A stretch of DNA of 5,248 nt from Anaerolineales bacterium (GCA_026991215.1 JALXBY010000220.1:1-5248); one strand, 5' to 3'; shown: positions 1 to 5,143, counted from the first letter of the stretch. Notes: generated by a model not told the origin, from the letters alone. Numbers and translations are program-made.

Positions 1-1280
1 GAGAAAATCGCCATACCCACGAAGTACACCCAGGGCTGAATCTTGGCCAGTTTGGGCCAGCCCAGCGGTTTCTTGGTCAGGTAGGGCACCAGCCAGTAGG
101 AGATGCCCATGAAGGTCATGGTCACCGCGGTGGCCACAGTGAGGTGGAAGTGACCGGGCACCCACGCGGAGTTGTGCAGAATCAGGTTGAGGTTGTAGGA
201 GGCGTTAATCAATCCGCCAATTCCCCCAAACACGAAGAGGATGCCCGACAGAAGTTGGGAAGACACAATGGGGTCGCCCCAGGGCAGGGTCTTGAGCCAG
301 CCAAACAAGCCTTTGCCGCCCCGCTTGCGCCCTGCGTATTCCAGGGAGGCGATCACGGTGAAGAAGGTCATCATGGAAGGCAGGAAGACGGAGAAGGTCA
401 GCAGCGCGTGCAGGAAGCGCCAGCCAGGGGAGACGCCGGGGTCCACGTACTGATGATGGAACCCAACGGGTACCGAGAACAGCAGGAAGAGCCAGAACGC
501 GAGGCGGGAAAGGGTATCGCTAAAGAGTTTGCCCCCGGCCTGGCGGGGCAGGTAGGCGTACCAGGAGATATAGGCCGGCAGCAGCCAGAAGTAGACCAGG
601 GGATGCCCAAACCACCAGAAGAAGGTGCGGGCCAGTTCGACGTCTACGCCAGGGGTCAACCCCGCGGCCCAGGGCAGAAGCAGGGCCAGCACCTCAATGG
701 CCACGCCAATGGTGGCCAGCTGCCAGGTGACGAAGGTAATCAGGGACATGAAGGCAATCAGCGGGGTCCGCACCCCTGGGTTTTCCTTACGCCAGGCCCG
801 GTAGGTGGCAACCAGCACCCAGCCTTCCACCCAGGAGCCGACGATGACCAAAGCCAGGGCCAGGTAGAAGAGCCAGGGCGCCTTCAGGGGCGGGTAGAAG
901 GTATACAGCACCGTGGCCTGGTTGGTCAGGATGTAGAAGGCCGCGATGAGCGTACCGATGAGCATCATCCAAAAGCCCACCCAGTAGGCCTTGATGGAAG
1001 CCAGGGGCCGCTTGAACCCAAAGATGACGTTGAACGCGAGGAAGCCCATGATGAAGAAGGTGGTCCACACAATCGCGTTGAGTACGCCGTGCAGGGTCAG
1101 CCCCTGGTAGTAACTCTTGATGCCGATTTTCTGCATCAGGGGGTAGTAATCGAAGCCGCCCCAGTTCAAGGCCTGCAGGGGGCCGAAGAAACTGCCGATG
1201 GCCAGGGCAATCACCGCAATGGCCAGATGCCAGCCAATCAGTTTGCGCTCTTCACGCGAAAGGGAAAAAGCGGCCTGCAT
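1..1280 (-). CDS. cbaA: ba3-type (B-family) cytochrome c oxidase subunit I, 3' end cut by window
   Basis: Catalytic subunit of a B-family heme-copper oxidase: an integral membrane protein that reduces O2 to water at a heme/CuB centre while pumping protons. The first 426 residues are present; Thermus ba3 subunit I is about 560 residues, so roughly the last 130 lie outside the window. Visible ligands: H64 (low-spin heme, in LTLHGVLNAIVWT), H226 and Y230 (CuB His and the cross-linked Tyr, HPLVY), H275-H276 (CuB pair), H377 (high-spin heme) and H379 (low-spin heme) in WVPGHFHL. From H226 on, the spacing equals that of the Thermus enzyme (H233, Y237, H282, H283, H384, H386) with a constant offset of 7. 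K-channel residues Y237, Y241, S254, S302, T305 and T308 also match at that offset. Many hydrophobic helices alternate with short loops. The ATG at 1280 follows AAGGAGGTG (1286-1294), which overlaps the stop of subunit II, implying coupled translation. Heme types are inferred from family. Confidence 0.97.
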   Translation of the reverse strand, partial: MQAAFSLSREERKLIGWHLAIAVIALAIGSFFGPLQALNWGGFDYYPLMQKIGIKSYYQGLTLHGVLNAIVWTTFFIMGFLAFNVIFGFKRPLASIKAYWVGFWMMLIGTLIAAFYILTNQATVLYTFYPPLKAPWLFYLALALVIVGSWVEGWVLVATYRAWRKENPGVRTPLIAFMSLITFVTWQLATIGVAIEVLALLLPWAAGLTPGVDVELARTFFWWFGHPLVYFWLLPAYISWYAYLPRQAGGKLFSDTLSRLAFWLFLLFSVPVGFHHQYVDPGVSPGWRFLHALLTFSVFLPSMMTFFTVIASLEYAGRKRGGKGLFGWLKTLPWGDPIVSSQLLSGILFVFGGIGGLINASYNLNLILHNSAWVPGHFHLTVATAVTMTFMGISYWLVPYLTKKPLGWPKLAKIQPWVYFVGMAIF

Positions 1281-1285
1281 CACCA

Positions 1286-1294
1286 CACCTCCTT
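1286..1294 (-). promoter_or_regulatory. Ribosome binding site of subunit I overlapping the subunit II stop codon
   Basis: AAGGAGGTG on the minus strand ends 5 nt before the ATG at 1280 and overlaps the TAA of the subunit II gene (1293-1295). It fixes the subunit I start and places it under translational coupling with subunit II. Confidence 0.85.
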
Positions 1295-1757
1295 ATTTCA
1301 CGATGATTTCACCGAACATCGCGGCATGGGCCAAGCCACAGTATTCGGTACAGATGAAGCGGTAAACTCCCGGCTCCTTGAAGGTGTAGGAAATCACCCC
1401 CACGTAGCCCGGCAAGACCTGCATGGAGATGCTGGTGCCCATCACTTTGAACCCGTGCTGGACGTCCACACTGGTCACGTAAAACGTGACTTTGGCCCCT
1501 CGCGGGATTTCAATCCTCCGGGGCTGGAACTGCCAGGTCCGGGAGATGAGATAGACCTCATACGTCCGGCCCGGTTCCAGTTCCCGGACCTTCCCCCACT
1601 TGGGGTCATTCAAGACGTCTTCCGGCCGCACCCGCTGCTCCAGGCGGGGGACCTGGAAACCAAACGCGTACGCCGCCACCCCAATGAGCACGGCAAAGGC
1701 TGCGAGCAACGTAATCGAAAGTTGAATCCAGCGCTTCTCCAAGGTATGGATGTCCAT
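1293..1757 (-). CDS. cbaB: ba3-type cytochrome c oxidase subunit II (CuA protein)
   Basis: Encodes the 154-residue electron-entry subunit, which takes electrons from cytochrome c at a binuclear CuA centre and passes them to subunit I. One N-terminal transmembrane helix (about residues 12-34) anchors an extracytoplasmic cupredoxin domain (about 65-154). All CuA ligands are visible: H101 (DVQHGF), C136, E138 (backbone carbonyl), C140, H144 and M147 in CTEYCGLAHAAMFG. The single-helix layout and short length match Thermus ba3 subunit II (168 residues, ligands H114, C149, C153, H157, M160; constant offset 13) rather than the two-helix A-type subunit. E7 in LEKRW aligns with the Thermus subunit II Glu15 thought to form the K-channel entrance. 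Position 138 is Glu, as in A-type enzymes, where Thermus has Gln; only the main-chain carbonyl binds copper, so this should be harmless. GGAGGTG at 1762-1768 supports the ATG at 1757. It lies 12 nt upstream of subunit I and 20 nt downstream of subunit IIa. Confidence 0.96.
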   Translation of the reverse strand: MDIHTLEKRWIQLSITLLAAFAVLIGVAAYAFGFQVPRLEQRVRPEDVLNDPKWGKVRELEPGRTYEVYLISRTWQFQPRRIEIPRGAKVTFYVTSVDVQHGFKVMGTSISMQVLPGYVGVISYTFKEPGVYRFICTEYCGLAHAAMFGEIIVK

Positions 1758-1777
1758 GCCGCACCTCCATCTTCAGA

Positions 1778-1903
1778 CTATACCGTTGGACCCTGAGAAA
1801 CGAGCATGTAATAAATGCTCCCCCAAATCAACACGAGCAGCAGCACGAACAGCAGGGCCAGCGCCCACGTGCCCTTCGGGGTGAACTCCTCTTCATGGTG
1901 CAT
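1778..1903 (-). CDS. ba3-type cytochrome c oxidase subunit IIa (41-residue membrane peptide)
   Basis: A 41-residue protein beginning MHHEEEFTPKGTW and containing one strongly hydrophobic helix (about residues 12-34, ALALLFVLLLVLIWGSIYYM). In length, acidic N-terminus, PKG turn and single helix it resembles Thermus ba3 subunit IIa (34 residues, N-terminus MEEKPKG), which packs against subunit I and supplies the helix that is part of subunit II in A-type oxidases. Its position directly before subunit II is the usual gene order. The frame stays open upstream to an ATG at 1963, but GGAGGTGGG at 1907-1915 sits correctly only for the ATG at 1903, and the extra 20 residues look unlike a membrane subunit. 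Assignment rests on resemblance and context, because so short a protein has few diagnostic residues. Confidence 0.87.
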   Translation of the reverse strand: MHHEEEFTPKGTWALALLFVLLLVLIWGSIYYMLVSQGPTV

Positions 1904-1988
1904 CAGCCCACCTCCATAAAGGAAGTTGTGTGTATGCCGGACACGAATCCCGCCTGGCTGCATCCAGCCAAACGGGGTATACCCTTCC
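1904..1988 (-). other. Spacer between the SCO gene and subunit IIa, with a small hairpin
   Basis: This 85-nt gap carries the subunit IIa ribosome binding site (1907-1915) and a perfect 6-bp inverted repeat TGGCTG-CATC-CAGCCA (1955-1970). There is no T-run after the hairpin on either strand, so it is not an intrinsic terminator. It could be an mRNA-stabilising or processing element, but nothing demonstrates that. I see no convincing promoter. Confidence 0.4.
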
Positions 1989-2603
1989 TCAATGACGCAG
2001 GATGTAACGGATGTCCTCGGCCATGGCCTTCAGATATTCCTCATCCTCGGGCACCACCGAGGGGAAAATCAGTTTGACGTACCCTTCCGGGTCGATGAGG
2101 ATGAGGGAAGCCGTGTGGTCAACCAGGTACCCGCTTTCCGAAGTCCCCTCCCGCTTTTTGTAGTAAATCCCGTACTTGGTGGCCACCTCTTGAATCTGCT
2201 CTGGCGTGCCGGTCAGCCCAATGAAACTGGGGTAGAAGTGGGAGGCGTAGGACTGGACCACTTCGGGAGAATCCCGGTCCGGGTCCACGGAAATCATCAG
2301 GACCTGAACCTGTTGGGCGTCGTTGTCCAGGTATTCCATGACCTTGGCGAGTTTGGCCAGCGTCGTCGGGCATACGTCGGGGCAGTGGGTATAGCCGAAG
2401 AAGAGGATGACCACCTTGCCCCGAAAGTCGCTGAGGCGCACCGGCCCTTCGGCGGACATCAACTCGAAATCGAAGGCCGGTTCGGGCGATTGAATCACGG
2501 TACCCACGAACTCGTGGTACAGGAACCGACGGTAGGCCACGGTGCCCAGGACCAGCACCACGGCCAGGCCCAGCACCACCCACAAGAGGCGTCGCGAAGC
2601 CAT
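1989..2603 (-). CDS. SCO1/SenC family copper chaperone for CuA assembly
   Basis: A 204-residue membrane-anchored protein of the SCO1/SenC family, which binds copper or reduces the cysteines of subunit II so that the CuA centre can form. An N-terminal transmembrane helix (about residues 5-23) leads to an extracytoplasmic thioredoxin-fold domain (about 40-204). The diagnostic copper ligands are present: C74 and C78 in YTHCPDVCPTT (CxxxC) and H163 in YLVDHTAS. SVDPDRDSP at 105-113 is another typical SCO stretch, and the length is normal for the family. The ATG at 2603 is chosen because GGAGGAG (2610-2616) lies 6 nt upstream; a GTG at 2618 in the same frame would put that Shine-Dalgarno inside the gene. 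It is transcribed just ahead of the oxidase subunits. A candidate promoter with a palindrome lies upstream (2653-2681), so it may head a separate transcript. Confidence 0.95.
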   Translation of the reverse strand: MASRRLLWVVLGLAVVLVLGTVAYRRFLYHEFVGTVIQSPEPAFDFELMSAEGPVRLSDFRGKVVILFFGYTHCPDVCPTTLAKLAKVMEYLDNDAQQVQVLMISVDPDRDSPEVVQSYASHFYPSFIGLTGTPEQIQEVATKYGIYYKKREGTSESGYLVDHTASLILIDPEGYVKLIFPSVVPEDEEYLKAMAEDIRYILRH

Positions 2604-2609
2604 CCCGAA

Positions 2610-2616
2610 CTCCTCC
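2610..2616 (-). promoter_or_regulatory. Ribosome binding site deciding the SCO start
   Basis: GGAGGAG with a 6-nt gap to the ATG at 2603. It rules out the in-frame GTG at 2618, which lies 5' of this motif, as the main start. Confidence 0.8.
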
Positions 2617-2652
2617 ACACAAAGTTGGTGATTGCCAGCATGATGGGGGAAG

Positions 2653-2681
2653 ATGTTACCATGGCCAATTGGTCATGGAAA
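2653..2681 (-). promoter_or_regulatory. Candidate sigma-70-like promoter ahead of the SCO-oxidase genes
   Basis: On the minus strand TTTCCA (2676-2681, 4 of 6 matches to TTGACA) is separated by exactly 17 nt from TAACAT (2653-2658, 4 of 6 matches to TATAAT). Transcription would begin near 2646 and give a leader of about 43 nt before the SCO ATG. The boxes are individually weak, as expected of an activated or regulated promoter. The support is the ideal spacing, the 100-nt gap after the previous gene, and the palindrome located between the boxes. Confidence 0.4.
2659..2678. promoter_or_regulatory. 20-bp near-perfect palindrome, candidate operator
   Basis: CCATGGCCAATTGGTCATGG reads the same on both strands except for one mismatched symmetric pair (positions 6 and 15). 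It has no loop and no following T-run, so a protein-binding site is more likely than a terminator. It covers the whole 17-nt spacer of the candidate promoter and half of its -35 box, where a bound protein would control RNA polymerase access. The Rrf2-type regulator encoded upstream in the same cluster is the obvious candidate to bind it, but this is inference. The site does not obviously match the operator consensus I know for IscR or NsrR. Confidence 0.5.
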
Positions 2682-2703
2682 TGCAAAATTCAGGAGCCAG
2701 CCT

Positions 2704-3381
2704 TCACTTGGCGTAACACAAGAAGAGGTGGGCCGCTTCATAGGCCACCCGCGCGGCCCCTTTGCTGTTGTGAATCTCCTGGGCCAGCACGTTGAGGTGT
2801 CGCAACAGCCGGCGGTGGTTCGGCTCGATGGTCTGATAGGCGTACTCACCCCGGATGATGCCCCAGCCGTCCACGATGATGTACTTGGGGTCCACTTCCA
2901 CCACGTCCCCTTGTTTGGCGAAGAAGACTTCAAAGCCCCCGCCCACCACGGTCTTGAGGTAACGCACGTCCGGATGGGTCACGAAGAACCAGGACTGGCC
3001 GGTCTCCTGGCGAAGGCGCTGGGTGTATTCGGCCAGCACAGGGCCATCCCGTTCTGGGTCCACATCGATGATGACGAAGGCGATGTCCAAATCCCCGGCC
3101 TGCCATTCGGGTTGTTCGGGCAGGTGTTTGGCCACGTAGGTCATGGTGGGGAGCACCTGCTCACAGCCCCGGCAGCGCGCGGCCCAGAAGCCATAAAGGG
3201 CGATTCTGCCCCGCATGTCCTCACTGGTCACCGGGTTGCCCTGGGCATCGTACAGGGTGAAACCTGGGGCCAGCCGAATGCGGGGCAGCACCTGAATGGG
3301 CTGGAAGACCTTGAAGGCCACCGCGCCCAGAAAAATCAAGCCCAGGAAACCGTACATGAAGTAGTAAACCTGGCGGCTCAT
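2704..3381 (-). CDS. Membrane-anchored SCO-like/thioredoxin-fold protein with a CxxC motif
   Basis: Encodes 225 residues: one N-terminal transmembrane helix (about 7-26), then an extracytoplasmic thioredoxin-fold domain (about 37-205). The active-site-like motif is C70-R-G-C73 in FWAARCRGCEQ, a thioredoxin-type CxxC instead of the SCO CxxxC. IIDVDPERDGP (104-114) parallels SVDPDRDSP of the neighbouring SCO protein, so common ancestry with SCO is likely. Where SCO has the copper-binding His (VDHTAS), this protein has VDPKYI (163-168), so the third copper ligand is missing. I infer a thiol-disulfide role, for example keeping the CuA or SCO cysteines reduced, rather than copper delivery. The C-terminal tail (about 206-225, ending LFLCYAK) looks like an extra helix with a further cysteine, C222. 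The ATG at 3381 overlaps the regulator's TGA as ATGA (3378-3381), which suggests coupled translation; its own Shine-Dalgarno is weak. Plain redox thioredoxin of the TlpA/ResA kind is the alternative reading. Confidence 0.82.
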   Translation of the reverse strand: MSRQVYYFMYGFLGLIFLGAVAFKVFQPIQVLPRIRLAPGFTLYDAQGNPVTSEDMRGRIALYGFWAARCRGCEQVLPTMTYVAKHLPEQPEWQAGDLDIAFVIIDVDPERDGPVLAEYTQRLRQETGQSWFFVTHPDVRYLKTVVGGGFEVFFAKQGDVVEVDPKYIIVDGWGIIRGEYAYQTIEPNHRRLLRHLNVLAQEIHNSKGAARVAYEAAHLFLCYAK

Positions 3382-4151
3382 GGTTCCCGTTGCTCTGGGA
3401 TGGGGTTCTGAGGAAACCTCTGCTGCACCGTAAGATGTAAAGGCCAGGTTCGTTCACCTGCGGCATCCTGTTGCAGGTCAGCCAGGGTGACAGAACGCAG
3501 GTGGTGTTCGATGGCGTGCTGCAGGCGGAGCCATTGCTTACGCACCGGGCAGCCGGGTGCCAGAGGGCAGAAGTCGAAATCTTCCACGCACGGGGAAACG
3601 ACGGGCGCCCGCTCGACGGTGGTCACGATGTCCCAAAGGGAAATCTCATGCAGGGGCCGGGCCAGGGCGATGCCGCCCTGGGAGCCGGGGTAAGTGCGAA
3701 TCAAACCAGCCTGGGCCAGGGGCTTGAGCAAGGCATAGAGCATAGGCAGGGGGATGAGCATCTCCCGGCTTATCTGCCGGGCCGGGAGGCGGCTCCCCTG
3801 GGGATGCCGGGCAAGGCCCAGGAGCAGACGAACGGCGTAATCGGCGCGACGGGTCACCAGATAAGGCACGGCCCACCCACCTTGTTCACGCCAAGCCTGA
3901 CAACCTTGACCGAATTGGTCGAGATTGACCATAGAGGGAAATCCGCGTGGGTCAACATGACATTTGTCACACCCTGGGCCGGGCCAAAACGTGGTCTGGT
4001 CCATCAACCACTTCCGGAAACCGGCCGCGCTGAGGTTCTCGACATCGGAAACCTGCGAGAAGAAACGACGCAAAATACGTCCATACAGGCTTTCCGTATA
4101 GGGACGCCAATCGTGCTCTGCAAAGAATTCAGCCAGTTCCTGTTCCAGCAT
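3378..4151 (-). CDS. Rrf2-family transcriptional regulator with Fe-S type Cys cluster and a fused N-terminal domain
   Basis: Encodes 257 residues, against about 130-165 for ordinary Rrf2 proteins. The Rrf2 winged-helix domain occupies about 98-225: TRRADYAVRLLLGLA (100-114), ISREMLIPLPMLYALLKPL (recognition-helix region, 127-145), AGLIRTYPGSQGGIALARP (wing), then ISLWDIVTTVE. The cluster motif is C188-x6-C195-x5-C201, close to the spacings of IscR, NsrR and RirA, so an Fe-S cluster sensing O2, NO, iron or redox state is likely. The extra N-terminus has two parts: residues 4-52 resemble the SAM-like core-binding domain of tyrosine recombinases (YTESLYGRILRRFF, LSAAGFRKWL) with no catalytic domain, and 53-97 hold C61-D-K-C64-H65 and C84. 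AAAGGAGGG at 4157-4165 supports the ATG at 4151, so the extension is probably translated. The gene heads the cluster and overlaps the next by ATGA, suggesting it regulates the oxidase genes. Only 30 nt separate it from the upstream terminator. Confidence 0.88.
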   Translation of the reverse strand: MLEQELAEFFAEHDWRPYTESLYGRILRRFFSQVSDVENLSAAGFRKWLMDQTTFWPGPGCDKCHVDPRGFPSMVNLDQFGQGCQAWREQGGWAVPYLVTRRADYAVRLLLGLARHPQGSRLPARQISREMLIPLPMLYALLKPLAQAGLIRTYPGSQGGIALARPLHEISLWDIVTTVERAPVVSPCVEDFDFCPLAPGCPVRKQWLRLQHAIEHHLRSVTLADLQQDAAGERTWPLHLTVQQRFPQNPIPEQREP

Positions 4152-4156
4152 ATTTG

Positions 4157-4165
4157 CCCTCCTTT
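4157..4165 (-). promoter_or_regulatory. Ribosome binding site deciding the regulator start
   Basis: AAAGGAGGG lies 5 nt before the ATG at 4151. It shows that the long N-terminal extension belongs to the protein. The upstream in-frame ATG at 4208 would require translating through the terminator hairpin and is rejected. Confidence 0.85.
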
Positions 4166-4181
4166 GCAAGATATGGTCAGG

Positions 4182-4220
4182 AAAAAAAAACAAACCCGCG
4201 GCACCCATTGTGCCGCGGGT
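4182..4220 (-). terminator. Intrinsic terminator of the lipoprotein gene
   Basis: An 11-bp perfect stem (4194-4204 pairing with 4210-4220; core CCCGCGGCAC/GTGCCGCGGG) with a 5-nt loop is followed on the minus strand by TTTG and nine T. This is a textbook Rho-independent terminator 24 nt after the lipoprotein stop codon. It should largely separate lipoprotein transcription from the regulator-oxidase cluster. The T-tract lies only on the minus-strand side, which agrees with the gene direction. Confidence 0.9.
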
Positions 4221-4244
4221 CGTCCTGGTTTTTGAAAGTGTAGC

Positions 4245-5075
4245 CTACCGCACCTCTTCGATGTACATCCCCTGGGGGTCGCCCTCGGCAATCCAGGCCG
4301 TGCTGCCGTCTGGCAGGCGCACCTGCCAGTAGACGTACACCCCTTTGGGGTAGGGCGCGCAAATAGGTCCACCAATGATTTTCATTTCCACCCCGGGCTT
4401 GAGCAACTTGAGGCGGGTTTCCTCGGCCCATCGGGGTTCGCTGCGCAAGTAAACCGTGTCTATAGTGCGCACCCGCATCCCTACCCGGAAGGGGCTTTCC
4501 TGCGCGTAGGGGCAGATTTTCTGCTGGTCCTCGCTGATGTGGAAGGTTTTGAGCACGGTCAGGGCCGCCTTCTGGCAGGCCTGGAACCGCGCGGACGGAG
4601 CCGAAATGCGCATGATGATGGGGTCCAGGCCCCACTCATACAGTCCCTGGGGGCCGACGTAAAGCCGATACGTTTTCCCTTGCGCCCGCCAGGTCGTGGT
4701 ATCGAAAGGATAGCCAAAGAGGCGGGTGCGTTTGGGGGCCGCGGGCCATTCCGAGGCCTGCCCGAAGACCACTTCGCATCTTTCGATGGTCTTGTGGGCC
4801 AGCTGAACAGGCCCCTGGGCCTCCCAGTCGGCCCGTTTGTAGGTCACGGAGAAGCTGCCGGATACCTCGATCGTGGCATACGGTCCTGGCGTGGGGGTAA
4901 TCGTAGGGGTCGGAGTAGAGGTTGGTGTGGGCGTCGCGGTGGGCGTTGGGGAGGGCGTTGCCGTGGGGAGAAGGGTTGCAGTTGGCGAGGGGAGCGGCGG
5001 TTCGGTCGGCGTTGGCGTGGACCGCCCGCAAGCGGCCAGGACCAACACAAAGGCGAGGAAAAACCACCGGGACAT
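4245..5075 (-). CDS. Putative lipoprotein with Pro/Thr-rich linker and C-terminal SH3-like domain
   Basis: A 276-residue predicted exported lipoprotein of unknown function. Residues 1-15 form a short signal peptide ending in a lipobox, L13-A-A-C16, so C16 would be lipidated and the protein held at the outer face of the cytoplasmic membrane. Residues 19-64 are a low-complexity Pro/Thr/Ser linker made of TP and TPTP units. A middle region (about 66-190) has no fold I recognise; it contains C100, C167 and C188, possible disulfide partners with C239. Residues about 196-275 look like a bacterial SH3 domain (VRTIDTVYLRSEP at 202-214, YWQVRLPDGSTAWIAEGD at 249-266), a module that often binds cell-wall or sugar ligands. 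The ATG at 5075 follows GGAGG (5082-5086) by 6 nt, and only this start places the signal peptide first; the frame continues open upstream. It has its own -10 box and terminator, so it is probably monocistronic and not part of the oxidase cluster. Confidence 0.85.
   Translation of the reverse strand: MSRWFFLAFVLVLAACGRSTPTPTEPPLPSPTATLLPTATPSPTPTATPTPTSTPTPTITPTPGPYATIEVSGSFSVTYKRADWEAQGPVQLAHKTIERCEVVFGQASEWPAAPKRTRLFGYPFDTTTWRAQGKTYRLYVGPQGLYEWGLDPIIMRISAPSARFQACQKAALTVLKTFHISEDQQKICPYAQESPFRVGMRVRTIDTVYLRSEPRWAEETRLKLLKPGVEMKIIGGPICAPYPKGVYVYWQVRLPDGSTAWIAEGDPQGMYIEEVR
4884..5018 (-). repeat. Low-complexity Pro/Thr-coding repeat tract in the lipoprotein gene
   Basis: On the plus strand this stretch is an irregular run of GTNGG/GGCGTNGG-like units; on the coding strand it gives CCN-ACN alternation for residues 20-64. 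Synonymous third positions vary, which suggests selection for the Pro-Thr protein sequence rather than a recent DNA expansion. It acts as a flexible extended spacer between the membrane anchor and the folded domains. Confidence 0.7.
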
Positions 5076-5099
5076 GGCCTTCCTCCTGGTTTTTGGGTC

Positions 5100-5105
5100 A
5101 TTATA
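5100..5105 (-). promoter_or_regulatory. -10 box of the lipoprotein promoter
   Basis: A perfect TATAAT on the minus strand (ATTATA on the plus strand) about 25 nt before the ATG. No clear -35 hexamer is found 16-18 nt upstream, where the sequence is GC-rich (around 5122-5128). The predicted start near 5093 would leave a leader of only about 18 nt, just enough for the Shine-Dalgarno. Confidence 0.5.
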
Positions 5106-5143
5106 GCGAAACACGATATATTCGGCGGCTCCCTCCAATGCTA

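Noticed and set aside
144..1796. 550-residue plus-strand open frame
   Set aside because: It lies antisense to subunits I and II, whose ligands are all conserved. Its composition (rich in Gly, Gln, His, Glu and Pro, with no hydrophobic segments) is typical of an antisense shadow in GC-rich DNA.
1904..1963. Upstream ATG giving a 61-residue subunit IIa
   Set aside because: The ribosome binding site at 1907-1915 fits the ATG at 1903, and the extra residues do not resemble the family.
1955..1970. 6-bp hairpin TGGCTG-CATC-CAGCCA as a terminator
   Set aside because: The stem is short and there is no T-run on either strand. It also lies inside a gene cluster that should be cotranscribed.
2604..2618. 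GTG start adding five residues to the SCO protein
   Set aside because: The GGAGGAG Shine-Dalgarno (2610-2616) lies within this extension and is correctly spaced for the ATG at 2603.
1926..2795. 289-residue plus-strand open frame
   Set aside because: Antisense to the SCO gene and its upstream gap; no recognisable domain, no ribosome binding site, shadow-like composition.
3908..3920. Imperfect palindrome GACCGAATTGGTC inside the regulator gene, sharing AATTGGTC with the candidate operator at 2659-2678
   Set aside because: It is inside coding sequence, has two mismatched symmetric pairs and shares only 8 bp with the operator candidate, so chance is sufficient.
4166..4192. TTGTTT and TATCTT as a promoter for the regulator
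   Set aside because: The spacing is only 14 nt and the -35-like hexamer lies inside the terminator T-tract, so the match is not convincing.
3471..4235. 254-residue plus-strand open frame
   Set aside because: Antisense to the Rrf2 regulator and runs through the terminator hairpin; no domain features.
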